Shown one piece after another: positions 24,401 through 31,683 of a DNA stretch of 64,000 bases (position 1 is its first letter; every line of letters begins with the position of its first letter). The notes below the pieces were generated by a model, which did no database searches, was not told the origin of the DNA, and was given only the letters and a program-made list of their open reading frames with translations. The translations under genes and the position numbers were made by a program. This DNA is from Tubiluchus corallicola (lineage: Eukaryota; Priapulida; Priapulimorpha; Priapulimorphida; Tubiluchidae), in the NCBI GenBank assembly GCA_030141605.1, contig JAQGDQ010000250.1, positions 122,001 to 186,000 on the forward strand. The letters are read 5' to 3'.

Positions 24401-26598
24401 GTGAAAGATTCTGAGAATCAAATACAGACAAAATGAAAAGACATCGTTGCCAGATCATTTATTATTCTTTACCACAGCTTGCAGTGTAACATTTAGTCAA
24501 TCACAATATTCTTTATCATCTTCGCAATAACATGTATGATGGCAGTTTAAGGCACACTGGTCCGGATGTCACCTAAAGTTTGCACTAACACGGAACATAT
24601 TACTCAATGGTGTTTGCTATGACTTATGTCACTTAATTTAAGTAAAACTGAAGTTACTGTGTTTAAGAGCTCCTTAATACTAAAGGTCCCAAAAGTTGGA
24701 GGTTGTTCAATGCAAGGTTTTGGCCTTATGTCCAGATCTTCTTTTGACTTCTAGTGTGGAAATATTGGAGGTTGCTAAGGGCGTGCTTCTGAACTTGATG
24801 TTAAAAAGCTTACAAACATTTAATCTTAGCCATTATCTAGTCTTTTGAAACAACAACTAGAAAATTTTAAAGCAGTTAATATCCAGGGTAATGTCAAATT
24901 TGATTCTCCTCTGGCAAGGGAGGTTGAGAAAAATGCGAATGTTATAATTTCCCAATAGGACCCGAAAATTGACTTCGACTTAAATAACAATTTTATAGAT
25001 ATTCCTTTGAATAAACCTAATTATTGACATGTACTGAAAATCTTCAAAGAATAGATCAGAAGAGCTGGAACAACTTGGAAAAGACTTGGTCTGCATAGTC
25101 TTCCAGATAATATCCTTTTTGCATTTAGAGATGGTTCCTGTGCTGACAACCCTGGACCATGTGGAGCAGGGAACAATAGTTTATTCACATTTTCAGAAAT
25201 TTTGCCAGACCAGTAAACTAGTACCTTTGCATGGTTCAATCTTGTTAGCTAAGCTATTCAGTACATTTGATGTTTCAAAGTCAGTTGCAGAACAATTAAT
25301 TTTTATAGTTACAAATATTAAAAATGTAACTTTTTTGACAATCAGTATTCAGTAGGCATTATATCTCTAGACTGGACTTGTAACTGTTATACTGCAAGAT
25401 TTATGTAACTATTATACTAATTATAGTATAATTAATATAAAAATTATGTTGAATTTCTTTCTAGTATTGATTGATTGATTACTGGATATTCATGTTAAAT
25501 TTTTATGAGTTCCTAGTCATTATTGTAATCTTATTGGAAATGATCTTGCTGATTCCTTGGCTAAAAAAACTGCCAATGATACTCAATTCATGAATACGAA
25601 TTTCTGTATTTACATCTTGCAAGATGTCAGGAATGAAAGCCGAAAATTTTACTTCATGACCAGCAGTTTCGGTGGAATCACTCTTCAAATGGTAGATTCT
25701 TATATAATTTGCGTGCTTCCATGACCTTTAAACAAAGGCTTGATTTTCTGACAAAACTCCAGTCCTTTAAACTTCTTCAAGTATGTATCGGCTACTCTAC
25801 ACTCTACTTTTACCTTCATAAGTTTGGAAGCATTAATTCTACACTCTGTGATTGAGGTTCATCTACAGAACGTTTTTGTCTGAGTGTGTACTTTCTTCCA
25901 GAGTAAGGAATATCTGTTATAGAACATTGGTTGACATACTGACTTATTTAAATTTCAAGTTGGTAGATAAAAATTATATTATCATGAGAAGATCCGAACT
26001 CAAAAGATTTTGATGCAGTAATATAGAGATCTAAGGGTTGAGTAAAGTGTCTGCGTACATATATTTTGTCTATAGACTTTAATATGGAGATGTGAATTTA
26101 AAAATAGTGCCATCTATAAAGCATTTTCATCTTTTCAACTGATGGTTGCTTTTAAAACTTCTGCTAAAACTAAAAACTATCTTGCCATATATACTTTTTC
26201 TGGACCTCATAGGGTTTTTAACAGTACTATCAGCAGTGCTTGCACGGCTTGTTGGAGTTTTTGCAATCCTTTGAGTGAAGTTTGGTACGCTAAATGAAAA
26301 TGATCCATTACAAATGTATTTTGATAATAGCGGCCGATCTATACTGCATAACTAAATGTACAGAACTAAGAGACCAAAACGATAAATTACACATAATGCG
26401 ACTCGTTATTATGCATTTTTATGAAAGTCAATTTTTAAATCCTCAGAACCACTTACTACTAAGAGGCACTCCTTTAGGTCGGGGTACATGAGGAGCAATC
26501 ACAATTCTTTCTATAGCACTAAACAGAATGTATATAAATAAGTAAAATGATAAATTTGAAATAACACTAATAACTGGGTAACCGCTGGGCGCAGCCAT
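740..26598 (-). CDS. PRKCSH: Glucosidase 2 subunit beta, 13 exons, 3' end beyond window
   Basis: Non-catalytic beta subunit of ER glucosidase II, which holds the catalytic alpha subunit in the ER and helps trim glucose from N-glycans in the calnexin cycle. Coding exons, 5' to 3' on the minus strand: 26598-26457, 23354-23238, 17741-17646, 16755-16698, 14873-14756, 13632-13569, 11447-11382, 8101-8017, 7431-7353, 6353-6252, 5745-5602, 1883-1745, 809-740. All phases join without a frameshift and give about 427 residues. Domains in order: signal peptide (about 1-30), two LDL-receptor class A-like modules (about 60-137), a charged coiled coil (139-240), two canonical EF-hand loops (243-254 and 262-273), an acidic tract (310-390), then MPPYDEATQ and a second helical stretch. 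This order matches animal PRKCSH. The MRH lectin domain and HDEL-like signal are not in the window. Start chosen because ATG 26598 opens a hydrophobic leader in frame with the conserved VPRPKGVPL segment. Confidence 0.95.
997..1676. mobile_element. pogo/Tigger-like MITE, intron 12 of PRKCSH
   Basis: A 680-bp element flanked by TA on both sides (995-996 and 1677-1678). Left end CAGTAAACTCTGCATAACTC; the right end read inverted is CAGTAAACTCCGCGTAACTC (2 differences in 20). No transposase frame is visible. TA target site and CAGTAAA-type ends fit the pogo/Tigger branch of Tc1/mariner. A related truncated copy starts near 32655. Confidence 0.8.
1745..1883 (-). CDS. PRKCSH: PRKCSH exon 12: acidic tract and MPPYDEATQ motif
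   Basis: Encodes [18 protein letters not shown], then an acidic stretch and [14 protein letters not shown]. The last part matches the conserved KMPPYDEQTQAFI that precedes the lectin domain. Acceptor CTGCAG. The only phase-compatible donor is the weak AGAA|GTTTGT, so the 3' border is less sure than the others. Confidence 0.85.
1884..5601. other. PRKCSH intron 11, with possible LINE 3' tails
   Basis: No host exon is seen. At 3541-3745 a 3'-UTR-like stretch ends in AATAAAGCAATC. At 4006-4441 (+ strand) a 107-codon frame is followed by a short UTR and an (AAATC)n tail, resembling the end of a non-LTR retrotransposon and sharing its tail with 41105-41163. 4700-5400 is somewhat richer in GC without a recognisable gene. 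Confidence 0.4.
5602..5745 (-). CDS. PRKCSH: PRKCSH exon 11: proline-rich and acidic tract
   Basis: A 144-nt, phase-0 exon encoding [17 protein letters not shown] and ending [14 protein letters not shown]. It corresponds to the low-complexity acidic region that is Glu-rich in vertebrates and Asp-rich here. Acceptor TTACAG, donor GTAAGA; reading on past the donor meets a stop at 5572. Confidence 0.9.
6073..6115. repeat. Short (CCTG)n-like tract
   Basis: Roughly eight imperfect CTGC/CCTG units in intron 10 of PRKCSH. Confidence 0.7.
6252..6353 (-). CDS. PRKCSH: PRKCSH exon 10: linker after EF hands
   Basis: A 102-nt, phase-0 exon encoding [20 protein letters not shown] and then [14 protein letters not shown]. 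It corresponds to the vertebrate segment with W..I+DKYRS. Acceptor TTTTTTCAG, donor GTTTGG (GT kept, rest weak). Confidence 0.9.
7353..7431 (-). CDS. PRKCSH: PRKCSH exon 9: end of EF-hand 1 and all of EF-hand 2
   Basis: Encodes [10 protein letters not shown] and then [16 protein letters not shown]. Both loops (DADNDGVITPEE across the exon junction, [12 protein letters not shown] within this exon) have Asp/Asn/Thr/Glu at the ligand positions of a canonical 12-residue EF hand, so calcium binding is plausible. Acceptor TTTTTAG, donor GTAGAG. Confidence 0.94.
8017..8101 (-). CDS. PRKCSH: PRKCSH exon 8: helix and first half of EF-hand 1
   Basis: Encodes [20 protein letters not shown] and then IDADNDG. 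The calcium loop D-x-D-x-D-G starts here and is completed in exon 9. Acceptor TTTTTTTAG, donor GTGAGA; 85 nt. Confidence 0.93.
8350..8412. mobile_element. Fragment of GC-rich repeat, hAT-like end
   Basis: Contains CAGAGGCAGATTCAGGGGGG and then CCAAGGGGCCTGGGCC. The second part recurs at 12690-12705 inside another TIR element. No matching right end was found, so this is called a fragment. Confidence 0.4.
10506..11040 (+). mobile_element. Non-LTR retrotransposon 3' end, copy 1
   Basis: A 91-codon frame (10506-10781) reads [13 protein letters not shown] and later [20 protein letters not shown], typical of the C-terminus of LINE reverse-transcriptase ORFs downstream of the polymerase core. A 3' UTR follows with a GGAGGAGGACTCG...CTCCTTCCTCCTCC segment that could fold, and AATAAA near 11003. 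It is 5'-truncated and lies in intron 7 of PRKCSH. A decayed copy with the same protein and UTR features lies at 33900-34415. Confidence 0.7.
11130..11175 (-). mobile_element. Possible LINE tail, (CTAAA)n type
   Basis: TTAGTTTAGTTTAGTTTG at the 5' side reads as a (CTAAA)n 3' tail on the minus strand, like the tail at 45758-45778. Only the tail is convincing. Confidence 0.35.
11382..11447 (-). CDS. PRKCSH: PRKCSH exon 7: coiled coil, [11 protein letters not shown] segment
   Basis: A 66-nt exon encoding [20 protein letters not shown] and then Q, matching the family segment EEAEKPEREAKEQHQKLW just before the EF hands. Acceptor TTTACAG, donor GTATGC. Confidence 0.92.
11672..11745 (+). repeat. 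tRNA-derived SINE head
   Basis: A-box TAGCCGAAATG (11679-11689) fits TRGYNNARNNG exactly, and B-box GGTTCGAAACC (11722-11732) is a perfect match, 32 nt later. The flanks do not pair into an acceptor stem, so this is read as the Pol III head of a SINE or a tRNA relic, not a working tRNA. Confidence 0.65.
12421..12806. mobile_element. TIR element, CATGGGTGCC family, copy A
   Basis: A 386-bp element in intron 6 of PRKCSH, starting CATGGGTGCCGGCAGGCGG and ending in GGCGGCACCCATG, which are inverted repeats of each other. Just inside the left end is the perfect palindrome GACGCACGTGCGTC. The interior has no coding potential. A longer relative lies at 34697-35361. The superfamily is not recognised. 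Confidence 0.65.
13569..13632 (-). CDS. PRKCSH: PRKCSH exon 6: coiled coil
   Basis: A 64-nt exon encoding [20 protein letters not shown] and one more Glu. Donor GTATTT, acceptor TTTTTTCAAG. Phase 0 in and phase 1 out fit exons 5 and 7. Confidence 0.88.
14213..14372. repeat. (ATC)n microsatellite
   Basis: About 160 bp of near-perfect CAT/ATC units in intron 5 of PRKCSH (GAT on the gene's sense strand). Long His, Ile, Asp or Met frames across it are artefacts. Confidence 0.95.
14756..14873 (-). CDS. PRKCSH: PRKCSH exon 5: charged coiled coil
   Basis: Encodes [20 protein letters not shown] and then [19 protein letters not shown], a Lys/Glu/Arg-rich helix following the LDLa modules. Acceptor CTTTTAG, donor GTGAGT. 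The reading frame stays open on both sides, but only this part joins in phase with its neighbours. Confidence 0.9.
15441..16029. mobile_element. Inverted-repeat (MITE-like) element
   Basis: The left arm 15441-15490 (GAAAAATTGAAGCCCC...AAGGTCAAAGTTCAAA) is matched inverted by 15984-16029, with one 4-nt indel. The 590-bp span in intron 4 of PRKCSH has no ORF. Target-site duplications could not be defined. Confidence 0.6.
16698..16755 (-). CDS. PRKCSH: PRKCSH exon 4: second calcium box
   Basis: A 58-nt exon encoding [18 protein letters not shown], the end of the second LDLa-like module. Acceptor TTTTCAG, donor GTAAGT. Joined to exon 5 it gives CINNCKELG, a common family junction. Confidence 0.94.
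16967..17303. mobile_element. hAT-like MITE with 8-bp target duplication
   Basis: A 337-bp element in intron 3 of PRKCSH. Left end CAGGGCCAGATTAT, right end inverted CAGGACCAGATTGT (12 of 14 match). Flanks CATATTCT (16959-16966) and CTTATTCT (17304-17311) agree at 7 of 8 positions, fitting the 8-bp duplication of hAT elements. No transposase is present. Confidence 0.82.
17646..17741 (-). CDS. PRKCSH: PRKCSH exon 3: LDLa-like module, central part
   Basis: Encodes [20 protein letters not shown] and then [11 protein letters not shown], nearly the same as the family signature ACPNGSFHCTN..YIPSNRVNDGVC. Acceptor TTTTTTAG, donor GTGAGT; 96 nt. Confidence 0.96.
18031..18388 (+). mobile_element. LINE reverse-transcriptase C-terminal relic
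   Basis: The frame 18031-18222 reads [14 protein letters not shown] and [18 protein letters not shown], the pattern downstream of the polymerase core in CR1/Jockey/RTE-like LINEs (C.S.YG..LWDL...W+K..R.+L.LP..TH). The rest of the element is absent. It is followed by AT-rich 3' sequence and a TA microsatellite. Confidence 0.65.
18389..18437. repeat. (TA)n microsatellite
   Basis: About 49 bp of nearly pure TA directly after the LINE relic. Confidence 0.95.
19540..19960. other. Moderately GC-rich patch, intron 2 of PRKCSH
   Basis: This stretch is richer in GC than its surroundings and has a 131-codon minus-strand frame (19948-19553) and a 75-codon plus-strand frame. Neither resembles a known protein. 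It could be an old repeat or an unrecognised exon; I see no splice or domain support. Confidence 0.3.
20350..20521. repeat. TA-rich tract ending in a hairpin
   Basis: Imperfect TA/TTA repeats at 20350-20465, followed by ATTGAAGGATG (20480-20490) and its exact inverse CATCCTTCAAT (20511-20521) around a 20-nt TA-rich loop. Confidence 0.8.
21229..22977. repeat. Long inverted repeat, two arms of about 610 bp
   Basis: Arm 21229-21842 is matched inverted by 22369-22977, by eye at roughly three-quarters identity over the whole length. The inner ends meet at TTAAAGCAAAACCGG and the spacer is about 525 bp. A third copy in the orientation of the right arm lies at 46795-47275. No transposase or RT frame is seen. 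It lies in intron 2 of PRKCSH. The family is unknown. Confidence 0.75.
23238..23354 (-). CDS. PRKCSH: PRKCSH exon 2: first LDLa-like module
   Basis: Encodes [16 protein letters not shown] and then [16 protein letters not shown], the cysteine and acidic calcium-box pattern of the first LDL-receptor class A-like repeat of glucosidase II beta. Acceptor TTTTTTCAG, donor GTATGT; 117 nt with phases matching exons 1 and 3. Confidence 0.95.
23470..24045. mobile_element. Mariner-type element, copy 1, degenerate
   Basis: TA-flanked, about 575 bp, in intron 1 of PRKCSH, close upstream of exon 2. Left end CAGGGTGGTACATAACTTTT; right end inverted CAGGATGGTACATAATCTTT. The interior keeps short stretches shared with the copy at 43390-43940 but no intact frame. 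TA target and ends fit Tc1/mariner; it may be an internally deleted copy. Confidence 0.75.
24600..25930 (+). mobile_element. LINE relic with RT end and RNase H domain
   Basis: Broken plus-strand frames carry [17 protein letters not shown] (about 24622), the LSLN.SKTE..+FKS motif near the LINE RT palm. [15 protein letters not shown] (about 25129) is the first acidic motif of RNase [17 protein letters not shown] (about 25530) is the late RNase H motif. A C-terminal stretch [14 protein letters not shown] follows near 25820. Stops and frame changes separate them, so it is dead. It lies in intron 1 of PRKCSH. Confidence 0.75.
26457..26598 (-). CDS. PRKCSH: PRKCSH exon 1: signal peptide and mature N-terminus
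   Basis: Encodes residues 1-47 plus one base. It starts MAAPSGYP and continues into a hydrophobic core ([18 protein letters not shown]) typical of a secretory leader. [10 protein letters not shown] follows and aligns with the VKRPRGVSL segment after the signal peptide of vertebrate PRKCSH. The donor is A|GTAAGT. Confidence 0.9.
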
Positions 26599-26755
26599 TT
26601 TGGATTACATAGTCAAAAATGGCATTCTATGATTGGACAATCGGGGGCCACGTGGTAGGACATGTGCGATGTTGTTGATTACGAACAGGTCAAAGGCCGG
26701 CGGGTGCAAAGTCCTTGCTGTATGGGATTTGACATTAGTTTAGATAAAAACTGGG
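26599..26755. promoter_or_regulatory. Bidirectional promoter between PRKCSH and ILVBL
   Basis: Only 157 bp separate the divergent start codons, so both transcripts must start in or near this stretch or within upstream non-coding exons. Visible motifs: CCAAT on the minus strand (26632-26636), palindromic CCACGTGG (26648-26655) with a CACGTG E-box, and several CpGs. No TATA box is convincing. Shared control is inference. Confidence 0.65.
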
Positions 26756-26887
26756 ATGGCTGACAATTGGTACGCTGTTTTGCGTTTTATATCGCACTGT
26801 GTGATAGACAATTGGCTGCTTTTAGCTCTGGGAATACCAACTCTGAGTATGGCGTGGTTGCTGCGTAGATTCAATGTCTTGTATCGG
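26756..26887 (+). CDS. ILVBL: ILVBL exon 1: membrane anchor
   Basis: Encodes [11 protein letters not shown] and continues through [17 protein letters not shown], a hydrophobic anchor followed by RR, consistent with the N-terminal ER anchor of ILVBL. It ends exactly at codon 44 (CGG|GTATGT). Confidence 0.9.
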
Positions 26888-29800
26888 GTATGTCTAGTTC
26901 TCTATGGATTCTAGGTTAACAAAATAATTATTGTCGTGGCATACACGAACTGTAGATTGATGAAAACCTTGTATTACCACTGTTTTGTATCAGTCCCAAA
27001 ACGTTTATATTTACTGATGACTAAGTTTACTGACGCAAATGACTAAGTTTTGAGCTCTCCACTCCAGTGCTCAGTTCTACGTCTTTTGTCTTCCAATATA
27101 ATTTATGTAACCAATTAAGCTAAGACCACTTAGTAGTTTGCAAAATTAAGTGTAGCATGATATCAAATGGGTATATCTCACAATTTTATAGTTTTTATTC
27201 TTATTGTATATTTCAGATGATGCACAGACCTGATGTTGATTCAGCAAGACATGGTGGTGAAGTAGTAGCAGAGCTTCTAAAGCAACATGGAACAAAATTT
27301 GTCTTTACTTTACCTGGTAAATAATAAGGCTAAAGTTTACAATTTCCCTTGCACAAGAAATTAGGCTTGGATTAGAATTAGGGTTTGGGTTAGGGTTAGG
27401 GTATTTATATTTGTATTTCAATTGTAAACTCCTTTCACAAAAAATTATCATCAGTTACAGTAGAATCCTCTTAAGAAATCCAGCTGCTCATTGTAGCCGC
27501 TGTTGCTGGAATGGAACTGTATAATACTTTAACATAGCAAGATCTGCCGTTTATTAAATGTAACTTCACTTTATATCCATCTTGCACACTGTGAATAGAA
27601 GAAAATTGTAATGTAAAGCCACACAATTGTCCCACATTGTGCACATGAGAACATAGACTCAAATAATTGAATGCTGAAAGATACGTGTATTTTTTAAGCA
27701 TGCAGGTTATCACATATAAAAGGTTATGGCATCACAGATAAACAGTACGTACTAACTTTACGCGAGTTACTTTAATCATCTGAATGCTAATAAATTATTG
27801 CACTTTACTTAAAAACTTTTCGCAAGCAGTTTGCTGAATGCTAAGTGTATTGGCTTCATAAATAAACACTACACACGGTATTAACGTAAAAAATGTTTAC
27901 CCTTGATACTACTTCTGTCTCTTCGATTTATAAATCCAGCTGCTTAATAAATCCATTTAGCTTCATACCAAGATGGATTTATTAAGCGGCATATGCTGTA
28001 TGTAAATAATTACTTTTGACAAACAGTTCCTGTTATAAATGAATTCACAATTCAGTGTCATTTAATAATTGTATTGATCTGTTATATTGGCAGTTCCGTA
28101 ACTGTCTTATTGATTATAATCAAGCTTACTGGTGCCGTGTACGTCACTCCAAAAACATTTGTGCAAACTGAGTCATGTTGAACACATTTACTGAGAACTA
28201 TAGCAGCACATTCAGATGTCATGAAATAGAAAATGTAGCAAAATGTCTTTGAAATAATGTTTGTCTGCTTTGCACAGATTACTGTTAACTGAGAAAAACA
28301 AAAAGATTATGTCTGTAGCTAAACAAGCCAAAAAAGTTTAGGTAGCTTTGCTATCACTAATTGCTGCATTCTTGTTTGTTACAGGTGGACACATTTCCCC
28401 TATTCTTGTAGCCTGCGAAAAACTGGGTATCAGAGTAATTGATACAAGACATGAGGTAAGATTACACAAAACACAATCATGAGATTTTTCTTCAAAAAGT
28501 ATGATGTCAAATGCTTATAATTACATAATACTTTTCTTTTTTTAATTTAAATGTCCATCAAATAGCATTTAAAACATGATTATAATGATGGGATATCTTG
28601 ACTTTATTAACTTAGAAGCTTTCTGTTAATGATGTCATGTATGTTTTCTAACTTGCAGGTCACTGCAGTATTTGCGGCTGATGCTGTTTCACGTCTCTCG
28701 GGATCCGTAGGTGTCGCTTGCGTCACAGCTGGTCCTGGACTGACAAATACGATCACTGCAGTAAAAAATGCTCAAATGGCTGAGTCGCCTGTTCTCTTGA
28801 TAGGAGGAGCTGCTGCAACGCTTCTGAAAGGGCGCGGTGCCCTGCAAGATATAGATCAGATGGCACTTTTTAAACCCTTGTGTAAATACTGTACCACTGT
28901 GCAGACTGTTAGAGACATAGTGCCAGCCTTACGCAAGGCGTTGCAGATAGCACAGTCTGGCACTCCTGGTCCAGTGTTTGTGGAGTTTCCTATAGATGTT
29001 CTCTACCCTTACAAACTTGTCCAGCGTGAAGTTGGAGCAAAGGCAGATTCTAAAGGCATTATGAACAAGATTGTCAACATGTATTTGACTCACTACTTGG
29101 AAAACATTTTTGCTGGTGCCTGGGAGAAAAGAAACATGACACCGTTGCCGGTCTCTCAGCCGTTTGCTTCTGATGCTCAGCTTCAGACTGCTGCAGAGTT
29201 AATCACAAGAGCTAAGAAACCGTTGATACTTTTCGGCAGTCAAGCAATGCTCCCTCCCACCGCAGCTAGTGAGTTAAAAGCAGCCGTGGAAGCACTGGGT
29301 ATTCCTTGCTTTCTGGGCGGCATGTCTAGAGGTCTTCTCGGAAGAGACAGCAACATTCACATCAGGCAGCGACGTCGGGAAGCTCTTAAAGAAGCTGACT
29401 TGGTAGTGCTCGGAGGCACGGTATGCGATTTTAGACTGAGCTATGGTCGAGTTTTGAGCAGAAGATCAAAGATTATTGCAGTCAATCGTGACAAAGACCA
29501 GTTAATGAAGAACTCTGATATGTTTTGGAAACCCAGTTTAGCCATCACTGGTGATCCGGGGAACTTTTTCACTAGATTAGCAAAGATTATTCAACCGTAT
29601 CAGTGCGACATCGATTGGTTACAAAAGCTGAGAGACCGAGATCAAGACGTGGAAAATAAAAATGCTCTAAAAGCAGAAGAAAAGGTTAGTGCACATTTAA
29701 ATCCTTTGCAAGTCTTGATGGAGCTAGAAGTTGCACTTCCAGAAGATAGCATTTTGATTGCCGACGGAGGAGACTTTGTTGGTACTGCGGCTTACATCAT

Positions 29801-30263
29801 CCGCCCTCGTGGTCCACTGCGCTGGCTTGATCCGGGTGCATTCGGTACTTTGGGTGTGGGTGGAGGGTTTGCCTTAGGGGCAAAGCTGTGTCGTCCTGAC
29901 AGTGAAGTGTGGATAATATGGGGTGACGGATCAGCGGGTTACAGTATAGCAGAATTTGATACTTTCACCAGACATAAGATTCCGGTCATGGCATTGATTG
30001 GTAATGACGCAGGGTGGACACAGATAGCACGAGAACAGGTTCCTCTTTTCGACACGAATGTTGGCTGCGCTCTTTCCCATCTTGATTACCACACTGTAGC
30101 TGAGGGATATGGTGGGCGTGGCTTCAAGATGGGGGCGGAGTCTATTAACAACGTAGGAATGATATTCGCTGCTGCACAGCAGGAATACAAGAAAGGGAAA
30201 AGTGTTTTAATTAATGCATTAATTGGAAAGACTAATTTTAGGGAAGGTAGCATATCTGTTTGA
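26756..30263 (+). CDS. ILVBL: Acetolactate synthase-like protein / 2-hydroxyacyl-CoA lyase 2
   Basis: A complete four-exon gene: 26756-26887, 27217-27316, 28385-28455, 28659-30263 (stop TGA), 635 residues against 632 in human. It is a thiamine diphosphate-dependent enzyme of the ER membrane; the vertebrate protein cleaves 2-hydroxy long-chain acyl-CoA in fatty-acid alpha-oxidation. Residues 20-36 form a membrane anchor. The N-terminal ThDP (PYR) domain has the catalytic glutamate in DTRHE (Glu101) followed by [15 protein letters not shown]. The central domain holds [16 protein letters not shown]. The C-terminal (PP) domain has GDG at 523-525 and the metal-binding Asn550 in [12 protein letters not shown]. 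Sequence agreement with ILVBL ([36 protein letters not shown]) is much closer than with HACL1. All splice sites are GT-AG and phases agree. Confidence 0.97.
27217..27316 (+). CDS. ILVBL: ILVBL exon 2: start of ThDP fold
   Basis: Encodes [20 protein letters not shown] and then [14 protein letters not shown]. This is the family's GG..+AE.L+.HG..F+FTL opening. Acceptor TTTCAG, donor GTAAAT. Confidence 0.95.
27361..27401. repeat. Interstitial TTAGGG repeats
   Basis: About four TTAGGG-like units, the last three nearly perfect, in intron 2 of ILVBL. Confidence 0.85.
27458..27998. mobile_element. pogo/Tigger-like MITE, intron 2 of ILVBL
   Basis: TA-flanked, 541 bp. The left end CAGTAGAATCCTCTTAAGAA and the inverted right end CAGCATATGCCGCTTAATAA share CAG and C.CTTAA.AAATCCA. 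The divergence of the first ten bases lowers certainty. A hairpin of about 18 bp near the right end (27942-27985) is part of the same structure. Confidence 0.55.
28385..28455 (+). CDS. ILVBL: ILVBL exon 3: catalytic glutamate
   Basis: A 71-nt exon encoding [17 protein letters not shown] and then IDTRHE. The last residue is the ThDP-activating glutamate. Acceptor TTACAG, donor GTAAGA. Confidence 0.96.
28659..30263 (+). CDS. ILVBL: ILVBL exon 4: rest of the enzyme
   Basis: A 1605-nt terminal exon encoding residues 102-635, from [13 protein letters not shown] to FREGSISV. It holds most of the PYR domain, the central domain and the whole PP domain in one uninterrupted frame. Acceptor ACTTGCAG. 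Confidence 0.97.
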   Translation, partial: VTAVFAADAVSRLSGSVGVACVTAGPGLTNTITAVKNAQMAESPVLLIGGAAATLLKGRGALQDIDQMALFKPLCKYCTTVQTVRDIVPALRKALQIAQSGTPGPVFVEFPIDVLYPYKLVQREVGAKADSKGIMNKIVNMYLTHYLENIFAGAWEKRNMTPLPVSQPFASDAQLQTAAELITRAKKPLILFGSQAMLPPTAASELKAAVEALGIPCFLGGMSRGLLGRDSNIHIRQRRREALKEADLVVLGGTVCDFRLSYGRVLSRRSKIIAVNRDKDQLMKNSDMFWKPSLAITGDPGNFFTRLAKIIQPYQCDIDWLQKLRDRDQDVENKNALKAEEKVSAHLNPLQVLMELEVALPEDSILIADGGDFVGTAAYIIRPRGPLRWLDPGAFGTLGVGGGFALGAKLCRPDSEVWIIWGDGSAGYSIAEFDTFTRHKIPVMALIGNDAGWTQIAREQVPLFDTNVGCALSHLDYHTVAEGYGGRGFKMGAESINNVGMIFAAAQQEYKKGKSVLINALIGKTNFREGSISV

Positions 30264-30940
30264 ATTATGTCTAAAATGAATGTACTGTGCAAATCAAACT
30301 CCAATAAGTGCAATGCTTGTGATAAGTGTAGTAAGCATTTACCTGTCTACATGTTGACAATGAAGGGTGAAAAAACATCTGTGATTAAAATCAATGTAAG
30401 TGATGAAATCGGTTGACTATTTTTACCTGTAGACTTGGTTAGCAGGTATCATTTTAATAATGCGTTGACTCAGCTGAAGTTTTTAATGAGATGGAGATTA
30501 CTTCTGTCAATATAAGTTTTTCTTTTCTTGTTGAATTTAGTTTCATTATCTGCTGCTTAGAAGTATTTTCCTTTATGTGGATTAATCTGTGGAAGTTAAT
30601 TTTTCCCAATTTAACACGAAAATTCTCGGGTGATTTTTAAAAAGTAGTTAGTTGTCAAAGAATAACAGGTGCTAGTTCATAATTGAAAAGTGATCACTAG
30701 TTTTGGGGCAAATGTACCTTCTTTTAAAATTGTTCTTGCTATTTGTGTTTTGCGACTTCATATGACAGTGTGGCATTATTGCTACGTTGATGCGAATGCA
30801 TTTGCTACCGTGTGTAAATTTATCCAATAAGGCTAGTGATGTTTGAAAGAAATTTTGACATCAGTAGTTTTTTGGAATTTCTTTAATCTATTTATGTTTT
30901 TCTACAGCTTTATTAATAAAATTACAGCGTGCACCAGTGC
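30264..30940 (+). other. ILVBL: ILVBL 3' UTR, with poly(A) signal
   Basis: Non-coding sequence after the stop. AATAAA at 30915-30920 is the first canonical signal seen, giving a 3' UTR of about 670 nt if used. Confidence 0.55.
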
Positions 30941-31680
30941 GATCACTTAAATATAGGTATTAGCAAGTCTTTTGTGCTGTTTTGGTGCATGGCTTGCAAC
31001 TCTATAATTTTAGAATAGATAGCCACTTTGATTTTTTCACATTTTTGTCAACTTGCAGTATCTTAAAATTGCATTCACTTACAAAGTGTAACTTTTGCTA
31101 TGCATCTAGCTGACTGTTGTCTTAGAAAGTTGGAACTCTGTTTGTTACACTGCGAACGGTTTAATGGAACAGGTCCTACTAATTCATATTCAGGAACTTC
31201 AGTTTTAAATCAGTATTTCAGCTATCTGTCACATGGTGGTCCCAAGAAATGAATGCTGATTGTCTTCGGACTGGCACATAATCTAAAAGCAAGGTGTTAT
31301 TGTCTTAAATTAAGGGATCTCAATACAAAACTTTCTCCTCAGGGTTTTGACATTTGTAGCTAATACGTAGGCTCTTTTCAAACTCGGCTTTTGCTGATGT
31401 ATGTACATGAGAGTCATCTGCATTTTAGCTATTGGTTTAATTATTTATGTTAGTGTTTTAATTATTGTTAGCTTCGTTGTTCATTAGTTCAACAACTCGG
31501 TGAAATTACATTTAAGATACGGTATTTTCCTGTTTTTGTTTTTTAAATTGTTCATCTTGGTTGCACAGACTTCCACATTTACATATTTATAAAAAAATTA
31601 CTATATATATTTTTTCATATTTCTGGCTTAGTTTAGTTAGTTTATTGATTTTTTGCAACCACGCTTAGCTGTTTTTTTAT
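30941..31680. other. Intergenic, nothing recognised
   Basis: AT-rich DNA without a frame, repeat or motif that I can name. Confidence 0.5.
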
Positions 31681-31683
31681 CAT

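Noticed and set aside
30086-30313. 75-codon minus-strand frame
   Set aside because: Antisense shadow of the ILVBL terminal exon.
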